Part shown: positions 14,756-24,700 of the stretch, piece after piece | How positions within the stretch are numbered: the stretch's first letter is position 1 | How the letters are laid out: every line of letters starts with the position of its first letter | Assembly: GCF_964340395.1 (NCBI RefSeq) | Contig: NC_135552.1 | Coordinates: forward strand, 25,682,181 to 25,746,180 | Length of the DNA: 64,000 nt | Source: Glandiceps talaboti | Taxonomy: Eukaryota; Hemichordata; Enteropneusta; Spengelidae | Reading direction: 5' to 3' | Made by a program: the position numbers and the translations under genes | Notes under the pieces: model-generated | The model's input: the letters and a program-made list of their open reading frames with translations, nothing else | Told to the model about the DNA's origin: nothing | Database searches by the model: none

Positions 14756-17280
14756 AAGGAGGGATGGATCTGATGGAAGCGCTGATGAACGAACTCTGCG
14801 CGCATTGGACAACATCCGCCAGTGATTCCTCTGTTTGTTGATGAGAGTGTCCGTCTCCGTCTGTGTTATATGCTGGACCTAACAAACCCTAAACCCTAAC
14901 AAACCGTTCACAAACTTTGTCTTAGATACGCACACCTGACCAGTTCTGGGATTGGATGGAAACAGTGTTTGTTCCAAATGTGTACAAAACTGAAAAGTAC
15001 TTAACAACTTCTTCGACTGACGGAAGATATTTTCATATTGGTTCACCTCGCCTTAGACAACAACGACATAGGAAAGGTAAAGAAGCTTACATACCAATAC
15101 TATACAGAATACGACCTAGGATGTAATAAGACTCGTTGAGATCTGGAAGAAACCAGTGTATATAAATGTATATAAAGTCATTTCTCTTCAAACTTGGCTT
15201 TATTTCGAATATACCATACATAAGAGGCCTGGGTTGAATCAGTCACTTTAGCAGCTATCTAAGATTAGAATAGAGAAAAGCTAACTATCAACCTGAGGTT
15301 GTTCTTAGTCACTCACCGCCTGCATGCCTTATATATATTGCAGTGAAAAAGTATTAATTGCGTTTACCAATGTGTATTGCGATTATATCCGCACATCAAA
15401 ATACTTCGCCTTGACGACGACATTACAGCTAGACATTATAACATTGTTATAACCATTACTGAACCACAGCCCCCCCCCCCCCCCCGATAAATAAAACACC
15501 CACAAAATCAGTCCGTGTTTTTCGTTGGTAGTAATTTTTAAAAAGCTTAACAAAAGTTATATTTCTTACATTTTGGTTTAGGGCCTTGTGTGCACCTTGT
15601 ACAGACAGAGCAATTCGAATGTGAACTTATTGGCCACCTTGAGACCTTGGATTTCGATGTTGGCTGGCAATCAGATAAACCTGACACAAATCATACAAAC
15701 ACAGCCAGCCCTTGGAAGCACCAGAATTCCACAACCGTAAGTGGCATCCCTGCTTGGGGACGGTATGGATATTATGACACTAATGGCTATGTTGCAACTT
15801 TTCCAAGAGAGATATCTGAACTTAGAAAGCTGACGCAGTCGCTAAGAGAGGAAATATGGATAGACCGATTTACGAGCGTCGCATTGGTAGAGTTTGACTT
15901 GTATAACCCCGATAGTAAACTGTTTGCAAGTGTCACATATATGGTTGAGTTCTTGGGGCCTGGTGGAGCAGAGTGCATGAGCCTTCAATCCTCTTTTCGT
16001 CTTCTCCACAGTGTGTTTGGTGAAAACATGTCTTACGATAACTATGCTATAACTGTATTTATTTGCTGGGTTCTGCGGTTTGCATTAGGCATCGGTCTGT
16101 TCGTATCTCTGGTCCGAATGCTGATTAAACAGCGACTTTCATTCTTTAAGTTGACATGGAATATTTTTGATTTGATCCTGGTTGCAACTACCTTTGCATC
16201 ATTGACGTTCATGGTTGTCTTTGAATTCACCACAAGCCAAATCGTAACAGACATCATAAAGAGTAAGTTTTCCCCCAGATTTCACTCATATAATAAATGA
16301 AATTTGTTCTTCCAACAGTCAGAAGAAAATTCACAAAGACAAATTTTGTTGCATATTTAACCAACGCAAGATGCTCTTAGAGGAATTAGCTTTGGTAAAC
16401 GTACATTCATGAATGATTTTCAAGATCAGAGAGGAATGAGACAAAATGTCAGTGGTCAGTGTTCCATTCCATTTTGCCAAATATTTGGATTTTACTCTAG
16501 TGGGGGAGGGGTGTTGTCATCCGAAAGAATCAGTTTACAGTATAATAATAAATTGACTATATAACATTAACGTTTTGAATGGTTATCCTCGAGTCAATAA
16601 CAAACCTTACAACACTAAAGTCATTGAACGTCTTGTCCACATTGCAGGTGGAGAAGGAAATCTGCAGCAAATAGCGAAGATGCACAACGTTTTAAATCAC
16701 ATCTTTGCTGTCGATGTATTCTTAGCAATTCTTCGCTTTCTGAAACTTCTGCGTTTCAACCGCAGAATGATGCTACTGACATTGACCCTGAGAAAAGCAA
16801 AAGGAGGGCTGTTAAGTTTCGCCATCTCTTATACTATTATTATTTGTGTCTTCTCTCATGCTGCCTATCTATTGTTTCATACATACAGTGATAGTTTCAA
16901 AAACGTCACAAAAATTGCATCACTACTCTTCACCATAACTGTTGGTGGGTTCCCAACTATAAGCAAGAAGTTAGACGTTTCCTGCCAATTGTCAACCCTT
17001 TTTCTTATCGTTTACGCAATATTTACTTTAACTATTACTATGAACATCTTCATTGCTATCATTAACGATGCATTCTACAAATCAAGGGCAGTAAATGACA
17101 AACAGAAGAACCACTTTGATATGCTGGACTATCTTTTGAGAAGGCTAAGGGATAAGGCAATGGATATGGGTCTATGGACAAATGGTAATATAAATATATA
17201 TATTACTATTATTTATACCGCTCTACATACATGTGTATGGAGCACTGTTTACTCCAGCACAGACATTTTACATATACTGA

Positions 17281-17375
<95 letters not shown>

Positions 17376-17499
17376 TTACATTGAGGTTCTGTCTATAAAT
17401 AATATCGAAAATCATAAAAATCTTTGACAGAACTGGAGACCCAACGATGAAGAGGAGCTCAGTCTCTTCGAAATATTTGGGTCAGAACTGTATGGTTTA

Positions 17500-17570
<71 letters not shown>

Positions 17571-18008
17571 TAGGTGTGCTAGTCACATCGATACGTCGCT
17601 AATATAACATCTTTTTTGATTGGAATTAAGACTGACTTCAGAACTTTACAATTTTCAGTTCAGCTAGTCACATGTATGTATGTATGTATGTATGTATGTA
17701 TGTATGTATGTATGTATGTATGTATGTATGTATGTATGTACCGGCAAGTGTACCTGTTGGTGTGCATTCACAGTTGTTACAGAGTATCTGTCCATGTGAT
17801 ATTCATTTGCCGCCATGTTCTCGTAATGGTTGAATGTGATATCAAAGCTATTGTCATAAGGTTACCTAGTGTATCTGTTTTTACCATTTTTGCAGAGAAT
17901 GATATGAGAAAGATTGAAAAGGACACTACTATCGATAAACACTTCGCAAAAATCAACGAGAAACTCGACAAAATTGAAGACTTGCTGCAAAACTTCCACT
18001 CCATATGA
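1..18008 (+). CDS. PKD1-like: Polycystin-1-like membrane protein (CUB-REJ-GAIN/GPS-PLAT-polycystin channel), 3' part of gene
   Basis: Exons read from splice signals and phase: 1-75, 212-362, 2876-2920, 3025-3249, 4107-4277, 4905-5182, 5519-5656, 6137-6181, 6767-6898, 7170-7269, 7521-7612, 8095-8337, 8520-9102, 9277-9395, 10354-10587, 11389-11559, 11881-12041, 12875-13595, 13942-14065, 14431-14663, 14926-15076, 15582-16262, 16648-17184, 17896-18008. They sum to 5523 nt, encoding 1840 residues plus TGA, with matching phases. Domain order: end of a CUB domain, REJ region, GAIN with GPS, first membrane span, PLAT, four spans, a polycystin extracellular (TOP) domain between S1 and S2, then S2-S6 and a short charged coiled tail. 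Family members are large receptor-channel proteins that partner with TRPP channels, often in cilia or sperm. The N-terminus lies left of the window. Small exons, especially the 45-nt ones at 2876 and 6137, are less certain than the rest. Which PKD1 paralogue group (PKD1, PKD1L, PKDREJ) it belongs to is not resolved. Confidence 0.9.
985..1164 (+). mobile_element. Possible 3' end of a non-LTR retroelement with (CTA)n tail
   Basis: A non-repetitive stretch (from the AAGTGACTTATAAGTCCGAA block at 995) ends in CACTATAATAAA and runs straight into about 25 CTA units. A unique block that ends in an A-rich signal and then a simple-repeat tail is typical of SINE or LINE 3' ends in marine invertebrates. 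No coding part or target duplication was found, so this may instead be an ordinary microsatellite. Confidence 0.3.
2132..2488 (-). mobile_element. PIF/Harbinger-like MITE, copy 1
   Basis: A 357-bp element. It begins GGCG on the plus strand and ends in GGCC, with imperfect ~30-bp terminal inverted repeats sharing TTGT.TGGTTCCGRTTAC. It is flanked on both sides by TAA (2129-2131 and 2489-2491). TWA target duplications and GG-starting ends are typical of PIF/Harbinger elements. It is in opposite orientation to copies 2 and 3 (19563-19914, 26296-26678), with the same internal order. It has no coding capacity and lies in an intron of the polycystin-like gene. Confidence 0.8.
2876..5182 (+). other. 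REJ (receptor for egg jelly) region, exons 3-6
   Basis: The exon at 3025-3249 carries C-I-L-N-C-G followed by Y-S-M-S-F-Q and Y-D-W-S-L-Q, the start of an REJ module. The exon at 4107-4277 carries G-S-N-Y-K-L and P-F-G-G-N-C-N-V-N-P-I-A-G, and 4905 opens with Y-A-L-R-T-E-F-M-V-S-C-Q-G-W. These match the REJ pattern of G-C-x-V-x-P-x-x-G-x-A-L-x-T-x-F-x-x-x-C-x-x-W. Exon 3 (2876-2920) is inferred: a strong acceptor and donor enclose 45 nt that keep phase 1 to phase 1 between neighbours. REJ regions lie outside the cell, just before the GAIN domain. Confidence 0.8.
4313..4675. mobile_element. Diverged long inverted-repeat (foldback) element
   Basis: The left arm at 4315-4440 (GTGGCCATATATGGATGACG, later GGATTTTTAA, then AATAATGCGAAACAACAGAG) is matched in reverse complement at about 4540-4675 (GACCATGTGGATGACATATG, GGATTTTTAAC, AATAATGTGAAACAGCAT). 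The arms are about 130 bp and clearly diverged from each other, with an AT-rich centre. No target duplication is evident. It fills most of the intron 4278-4904. Likely an old non-autonomous DNA transposon. Confidence 0.6.
6031..6361. repeat. Microsatellites flanking a 45-nt exon: (TA)n and (ATC)n
   Basis: A (TA)n tract runs from about 6031 to 6095 and a (GTC)/(ATC)n tract from about 6292 to 6361. The short 45-nt polycystin exon at 6137-6181 sits between them. Both are intronic. Confidence 0.95.
7770..7802. mobile_element. 33-bp perfect palindrome: fused MITE tips
   Basis: Sixteen-base arms (CAATCTGATTAAAATC and its exact reverse complement) surround one base. The flanks are TAAGGAACT on the left (7761-7769) and TAAAGAACT on the right (7803-7811), a 9-bp duplication with one mismatch. 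The arm matches the tips of the 219-bp element at 29615-29833. It therefore looks like a minimal element made of terminal repeats only. It lies in an intron of the polycystin-like gene. Confidence 0.65.
8095..10440 (+). other. GAIN domain with intact GPS self-cleavage motif
   Basis: Exons 8095-8337, 8520-9102, 9277-9395 and the start of 10354-10587. The GPS has C-K-Y-W, a conserved W, G-C, then C-Y-C-N-H-L-T-N-F-G. The His-Leu/Thr cleavage triad is intact, so the expected self-cleavage falls between 10404 and 10405. Cleavage leaves an extracellular chain non-covalently bound to the membrane part, as in polycystin-1 and adhesion GPCRs. An intron splits the GPS between G-C-K and V-D-P. The first membrane span follows (about 10492-10560: a V-F-V-T-I-C-I-I-I-V-W core, then C-R-R-K). 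Confidence 0.9.
11389..12935 (+). other. PLAT/LH2 domain
   Basis: The exons 11389-11559, 11881-12041 and the start of 12875-13595 encode Y-H-V-T-V-Y-T-G, then G-T-R-S-N-I-Y-F-K-L-S-G, then I-W-H-D-S-S-G-L-G, W-F-L-N-R-I-V-V-T-D and F-L-C-N-Q-W-L-A. These are the signature blocks of the polycystin PLAT domain, a cytoplasmic beta-sandwich after the first membrane span that binds lipids and proteins. The frame is continuous through the C-rich W-L-A end into the D-K-G-D-G-K-I linker. The middle intron, 12042-12874, is filled by microsatellites. Confidence 0.88.
12042..12874 (+). repeat. Intron packed with compound microsatellites
   Basis: (CA)n at 12128-12180, GTAC and CACG repeats to about 12235, (CATA)n with CATG and CCTG variants to about 12461, then a unique stretch of about 100 bp and a second (CATA)n at 12565-12627. 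The unique stretch contains GACGTTTCG at 12510-12518. Long open frames here on both strands are artefacts of period-4 and period-2 repeats. Confidence 0.95.
12960..17184 (+). other. Ten-span polycystin channel region with TOP domain and pore
   Basis: Spans 2-5 are in and just after the 12875-13595 exon; span 6 (S1-like) is at about 14511-14590. The TOP/polycystin extracellular domain follows, with G-S-P-R-L-R-Q-Q-R at 15042-15070 and Y-D-T-N-G-Y in the 15582 exon. S2-S6 run from about 16030 to 17090. S4-like F-L-K-L-L-R-F-N-R-R keeps several basic residues. The pore helix and filter read F-T-I-T-V-G-G-F-P-T-I near 16930-16962. S6 ends in M-N-I-F-I-A-I-I-N-D-A-F. The total of 11 spans including the post-GPS one fits polycystin-1. 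Confidence 0.87.
14698..14754 (+). repeat. (GT)n microsatellite
   Basis: About 28 TG units just after the donor of the polycystin exon ending at 14663. A short telomere-like AAACCCTAAACCCTAAC patch lies at 14885-14901, upstream of the next acceptor; it is too short to mean anything by itself. Confidence 0.95.
17185..17895 (+). repeat. Last intron of polycystin-like gene: two (TA)n tracts and an (ATGT)n tract
   Basis: (TA)n at about 17281-17370 and 17502-17567, and (ATGT)n at about 17672-17740, fill most of this intron. The final exon begins after TTTTTGCAG at 17895. Confidence 0.93.
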
Positions 18009-19359
18009 GCAACAGGCGTGGATACCAAACACACGTGGTCAACACTCTTAATCTTGTATGATATTTTGTATTTGTATATCACTTATAGTATTATACACTG
18101 TTATTTGTAACTTTTCAGCAATATGCTAGAATTTATGAACTTGTCCATTTTAGCAATTACAAGCACTTGTATTGTCACAAGATAGTGGGACATTTTTGAA
18201 AAGATGTAAACCCGTTTATTGTATTTGTATTCCCATTATATTTAGGCTAATGTATTGTTAGTTTTGTGACCATTTATGACCATTCTAATTTTCAAGAAAT
18301 ACGTGAGTCGACAGTTATTAACAGAAATTATAGTAGCAATTGAGAACAACGCCATGGCAGTGGTTAAATTTCAATTCAGGGCAGGGTTAACTACGGTAAC
18401 GTTAACTCCTTTGTCCGAAACTAACATTTTATGACTACTTTTGCCTATCAATCCAATACTTTCTGCATTGTTTTCCTATAGAGATCACATTTCTCAACTC
18501 ACTTAGAAACCAAACAAAACAATGAGTGATCATTTTCTTTTGAACAATTTCCCAACAATTAGGTAAATATGAGACTATCCCTACAGGATGGTCCATATAT
18601 ATTTCCACCACAAATGTGTACTTTATATAATGCAATATCAATAGTCTTACCATCTGCCGGCTTGAGCAATGTTGTCGAGTCGATGTGTTGCTCTCCTAAG
18701 GCCATCTGGGACCGAATTCCCTTACCTCGATTGCCATCACTTCGCCCTCACCGTCATAATTACAATGAGCTAATAGCACGCATGTGTGTATTGAGAGTCG
18801 TCCTCAGCGTCAAAATGTTCCAGAAAACAAGTCTCCAATGTAAGCAAACATTTGCTGTTTTGTATGAATAGTATACATATGGCGAAAGTAATTTGGATTG
18901 TCATATTTAGAGCATAAGAACGTTACCATCCGTTATCTTATCCATAAAAGATACCGTATCGCTACCCAGCTGGTGGCACATGTCGATGTGTGGAGGCCAC
19001 TTTCCTCGAACAAGATGGCGTCATCACGCGACTTTGCATCTTTCAAGGCAACAACGAACCTATTAGTATTACCCTCACTTGTGGCAAGGTTTAATCTTAT
19101 TGTAAGAGCCCTGCAAAACATTAGGCTCAATCTTTCCCAGCATTGACTTGCTCGTATGACTACCGCAAAAGTTGGGCAGAGTAAAGAACTGACTGTGAGT
19201 ACCACTGAGCATGGCAAAGTGTAGTTTCATATACGCATTGACTTGTGGGTAGATGAACTATCCCACGTGATTCACTATTAAACCACGTCTAGTTTTAGAA
19301 TCTACTTACAGAGTGACTTACACCTATTCAACAACACAATGATAGCACCATTTACATTT

Positions 19360-20200
19360 ATCCGTGTGCCACTTGTTCTTGTGATAAAAATGTTATGCAC
19401 CAAATACCATTCAAGAATAAGATTTATTGCGACAATACAAGTGGGGGGGGGGGTACTTAGTCGCAAAATTCAAATGTGTTAACTCCGTGTGACACTTGTT
19501 CTGATGAACAGTATCAAATGCACCGAATATTGCAATGTCAAATTATAGAATATGATTTAAAAGGCCTAAAAAAATTGTTTGGTTCCGGTTACCCGACCCC
19601 ACCTAGTTTTTCACAGCCAACCCTAAACTTGCTTTTATGTATTCGAAAGAAAAATAATAAAATCGTGAAAACTGCAAAGTTGCGAGAGAAAAAGTGAATG
19701 CAGAAACTGACATTAACTTGAAAAGACATTATAAAATTGTTCTTCCAATCTGTTATGGCTGTACATCTGATGGGAAGACACCAATAACACAGAGGCCATA
19801 TGGAAAACAAAAGAGAACACACATGAAAAAAAAAATACAAAACAACAAATCTACCTACCCCACCTACAGTATTCTAGAATTGAGCGTAATCGGAACCACA
19901 GATTTGTTTAGGCCTAATTACAGTGTGAAGAACGTTATTATTGTTCAGGAAGAAGATTTATTGCGACAACATGAGGGAGTATAAAGTCGCAAAATTCACG
20001 TTTTAACCCTGTGTGACACTTGTTTTGATAAACTATGCACCAATTACTACAATTTCATATTATAGAATTTGATTTATTATTACAGTGTGAAGAATTTCAT
20101 AAACAGTTATATTTCAACCCAGATTGCCACTTGGTTTTATAACTATGTATGATTGACGTTTTGTAATTAAAATGTAACACAAGTGCTATAAATTTCAATG
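19360..20200. repeat. Degenerate tandem repeat with inserted MITE
   Basis: One unit (about 19421-19562) and another (about 19955-20090) share, in order, GATTTATTGCGACAA, GTCGCAAAATTCA, GTGTGACACTTGTT, TATGCACC-type sequence and TTATAGAAT.TGATTTA. A more decayed third copy follows after 20095, and a partial one precedes 19421. MITE copy 2 interrupts the first unit at its GATTTA end. Confidence 0.7.
19563..19914 (+). mobile_element. PIF/Harbinger-like MITE, copy 2
   Basis: A 352-bp element starting GGCCTAAAAAAATTG with TGGTTCCGGTTACCCGACCC, ending GTAATCGGAACCACAG to GGCC. It shares end and internal sequence with copies 1 and 3. Right flank TAA, left flank AAA (one mismatch to the expected TWA duplication). 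The same flanking sequence without an element occurs at 20071-20095, giving an apparent paralogous empty site. Confidence 0.8.
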
Positions 20201-21755
20201 TCACGATTACTTGTCAAGGGCCTCAATAATTTAAATGTTAATTATCAATTAATAAAACTATGACACTTTGGGTCAACACTGTATCTTAATTATGTTGAGA
20301 GTAGTGAATGAATGGATGAATAATTCCTTTATTCCTTCTATTGATTGACTTTCTATATTGAATTTCTTTGATTTCAGAGTTGAATTTACCAACACGTTGG
20401 GGGTTTTTTTCGCGTCAAACGAGATACAAGCGAAATCTATAACTGTTTTTTCCTTACATGTAGGAGGATATATAGTCAAAAGGTTGTTATATTTAGTCTG
20501 TAGACCAGGAAAACATCAATCTATGAAATATTACACGCCCCTATGGCGGCGCGTGCATGCGTACCAAATACATACGGGAACTTTTTTTATCCACACCCGA
20601 TCGTGTAGCGTAGACATTGAAAACAGTTGTTCATTTTGGGCCGCCATATGTTTAGTAAGGGACCGGTCAGTTTCTCGAAGTATTTACATATTCATGACAT
20701 GTTCTGTAACTAGTGTAATAGGTAATACATCATTACATGTCAGAGGTACCCTGGGGCCATGGGGGGGGGGGGGCGCAGAACCTTCCTTCACACAGGTATC
20801 ATAAAACGAATAGCTTATTTTTTTCAGTTGAGAGTCACACGTGGAACTATGAAGGACACTAGAAACTAGCTAGTTCTTTAGTGTCAAGGGAACGTGAAAC
20901 GTGATATCTGGTGCGTCTGAGGTTTAGACATTCTTTCGATTTATAACGCCACTCCTACATGATACATGTAATACGAGTTTATTTCCCGCAGATAAAATCA
21001 TGAATATTCAGTGTGTATCTAATAATTATTCATGTCTGCTAAAAAAAGCCACGACCGAGCAATACTATACGCAGGTGAGAAAAGGAGTTTCAATTTTGGT
21101 GTTTCTTGGCAACAGAGTGAAACTACGTCATGTAAAATCATGAAATGAGATTTCAGAACACAAAGTTTATCAAAATATTTTATTCCCTGGAGTGACATTG
21201 CCTCTAAGTGGACGGGCCTCGTTTATTCTTTATTTGAATAAGCTAACTTAAAAAGATACGTGTGTGTTCTCGTATATGCATATATATATATATATGGAAT
21301 GATAGCCTGGGTGAGTGCGAAATGGTCGGGATAAATCGAACGCCTTAGGGGACTACTTGTAAAAAGTGAAGGATATTTTCCTTACATAATTTGCACCTCT
21401 GACCACTAAAAAGATTCTTTTTATTCTAATCTAATAGTGGTCTGGGCATAAACTATAAAGTTAGTGAATTTACAAATTAACTGAAAACAATTGAAAACAA
21501 TTGAAGATTTAGGAAACTAAAAAAATCTCCCAATGGAATGATGCCAGTCTTGTACCTGTCTTTGCTGGAGGGGGTTTGTTTTTTCCTCTTCGTGTTACAT
21601 AGGACAGTCTCCCCTCCACTGTCTATGCATTTGGCGAGTTATTAATTAACATGAGAATAGGGTCAAAGGGTGAAGTGCATCATCAGGTATCATCACAGCA
21701 CTGCACTGTCCCTGCGGCAGTCACTACGCTTGTACTACCACTAGTAGCGAACACA

Positions 21756-24700
21756 ATGTCAGGCACTATCCGACAGACATTTGTACGTCTCCTTGCGTAC
21801 CTTATATTCGGACTGTTTGTATATATTATCTATAATTCTTTGTTTCCCCTTCAACCACAAGGGCATGGGAAGTTCAGGCTTAATTTATCCCATGTGCCTT
21901 TCACGGCATCGTTGTGTTTACTTGCGGCATTCGCAGTATGGATTTACATGATTCCTGCCAAGGTTTTGGACGTTGGTAGGAAGGCTGTGTTCATCACAGG
22001 TAAGACAAGGTCTAAATTAATTTTGGTACTGTGGGTTTGTTTATTTGTCATCTGGAAATGTGGGCTTAGTCCAGAGTTTCATTATCAGATCGGCATGTCT
22101 AGCCTGTTCACTAGCCTTCGGAGGTACGACTAGCTAGCGACGTATCTCAATAACAGCGCCGTCAACACGCTGGCATGTCGGTGCCGATGGGCAACACTGG
22201 CCTACATACGGCCTTGGCTAGTCAAGCTTGCAGACGGAGTACGAGACTCGATTCTGACAATGTGCAAAAAAAATTAAAAGAGAATCGAGTCACAACTTAC
22301 TCGTCAAAAAGGAAAAGGCTAAGTAAGCTTTGCTCATGTAGTATCATATCAGATAGCCACATTATCATGTACAACGTTGTATATATTAGATCGAATGATT
22401 GGGGTGAACGTGAAGGGTCCAGATTTCATACGTCAATGATCATTTAGCCTGATGGTCTGGGGGTCAACGTAAGCAGATCGTGGTATGTAATCAATCAACT
22501 ATTATATCGTTCCAACAACTTGACAACAAAATCTCCTAAGCTCTTCAGTCAGTTTAGGGCCTAAAATAATGGATCCTCTAGCTAGTTCTTTAAAAAAGGG
22601 CTATGCCAACATTTGTACCATTCCTATATGGGTATAAGATTATTCAATCCCATCATACCGCCGGAAAATGACTTGTGAGATCAGTTAGATTGGAAACAAC
22701 CACTAACTAGCGACTATCAAAACCTCAACCCCATAGACTTTCACCATAGATAAGGAAATGGGTCTATTCCTTGTATGTGCTATTTGATAGTTGTGTAGTT
22801 CTGATAGGAACCATTGAAGATCGGGGTTTAATACACAAATGGTGGCTTACTGTGTTGACCCTTTTGTATAATAGATGCTGCTGATAAACGTATATTGGTT
22901 AGATAAATATTAACTGTCTTTATACTAACTATGCTGGTTGTACATTCACCCTTGCGATGCTTGTCAGGATGCCATAGTTCAAAATGTTTTATCCTGGAAA
23001 ATTCTTACATGAAAATGTCTTGACGTCACTCACAGGTTGCGATAGTGGTTTTGGACACAGCCTTGCAGTTCATCTTGACTATCTTGGTTTTAGAGTATTT
23101 GCAGCATGTCTATTTAAGGGAGGAGAGGGGGAACAAAAACTTGTCAAAACATGTTCAGATCGCTTGAAGACAATCCAGTTAGATGTCACAAACCAAGAAC
23201 AGGTTGACAATGCTTTAAAAGAAGTGGAACGGTATTTGGATGGAGAAGGTATGTAAATTTAGAATCATACACTTTGTATACTAATGGTACATGTAACTGC
23301 ATTTATATAGTGAACTGATGACGGGAATCAATGATCACGTGGGCGAGATTTTGAATGTCTGCTCCTCTGGACGTATGTCGAAATATGTGCACTCACAAAT
23401 ACAGACAGACAGCCAGCCAGCCAGACAGACAGACATAATTCTATACTTCACTTTCATCCCGACAGATTTATGGGGCCTGGTGAACAATGCTGGTATGCTG
23501 TTCATGGCAGACTTCGAATTGACTCCAATGTCAACCATAGAGAAACTGATGGATGTCAACTGTGTTGGGCTAATGCGTATCACCAAAGCGTTCCTACCTT
23601 TAATACGACACAGTAAAGGCCGTATCGTTAATGTAGCAAGTGTTTCAGGTAAGTTGGTCAACAACACGTCGTAATTTTGCTGTAAAAGATGCGTAAATGA
23701 CATTGTAGTCAAGTTGTGGATGGCAATGATGTACTCACTGTCGTATGAAGTATTGTTGTCATGACAAATGTTCGGTGAGTTTAATTATCATGTATATTTG
23801 ACTTTTTTGATATTTTCTCTGTTTTATTAGGCAGGGTTACAGTTGGCATGCATTCTGTATATGCAGCATCTAAAGCTGGGGTGGAACTGTTCTCTGATGG
23901 ACTTCGTATGGAAATGGAACAATGGGGAGTGAAAGTCTCCATCATAGAGCCAGCAGGTTTTAGGACAGGTTAGTTAACCACAAACTCATAAAATTCAAAT
24001 AAAAAATATAACCCGACTTCCTTTCCATCAGCTATAGTCGATGTGACAAATGACTATAATTTATTTTACATTTATTACGTTTGTCGCTAGTGTATCAGTA
24101 TTTTGTTTCTTCGGTTATCCCAGGCAATTGTGTGTAGTGATCTGAATTTCAATGAGAAAGGTCATGTGACGTCACGGTCAGCCAACTTTCAACAAATACG
24201 CATGTTATGTGTTTTCGAAGAGTCGTTGGTTCAGTCATCTCTATTGTGTGTGGTTAAATTCGTATTTGACCTCGTCTTTGCACAACCACAGACCAGTAAA
24301 CAAGGTCTGAGACATAACTGACTATATCAACAACAAATCAATTTTGTTATTCAGATCAGACAAAGACCTCATGGTTATGAATGCGTTCGTCTTCATTGTA
24401 TAACTTCTGTGGCAAGGTAAATGTATTCCGGCAATATATCTGACGACTTGTAGTAGTTTATAGGCTACCGTCTTTGCTGATGTAACGAATTACCAAGGTC
24501 ATCGTTAAAATGGCGCTTACTCACAGTGATATTCATTGCACTGGCTATATATCTATGAATATTACTAGACCTTTCAATTCAGTTTTTTATATAAATTTTC
24601 AGGGTTTGGTGTTCACCACTGACTATGATATGTGTTTGCACATACAGTGATAAAAAGACATTAAAACTGTCAACAACTCGAGGGAAAATTAACGTGAAAA

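Larger units (their letters stand above)
18009..21755. other. Intergenic region between polycystin-like gene and SDR gene
   Basis: No gene is recognised. It contains a degenerate tandem repeat (about 19360-20200) interrupted by a MITE, several G or C homopolymer runs, and CpG-bearing patches near 20540 and 20640 (GGCGGCGCG and GGGCCGCC) that could be promoter-related. A 42-codon open frame starting at 19017 has no recognisable domain. The 3' UTR of the polycystin-like gene must lie in the first part; I could not fix its polyadenylation site. Confidence 0.6.

Noticed and set aside
14881-14902. Telomere-like AAACCCTAAACCCTAAC
   Set aside because: Only two to three units, inside an intron; too short to be an interstitial telomere tract.
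19017-19146. Short plus-strand open frame starting in a CpG-bearing AAGATGGCGTCATC context
   Set aside because: The ATGGCG context resembles a gene start, but the 42-codon frame has no donor I would defend and no recognised domain.
23335-23712. 125-codon minus-strand open frame over SDR exon 3
   Set aside because: Shadow of the plus-strand SDR exon, which carries the family motifs.
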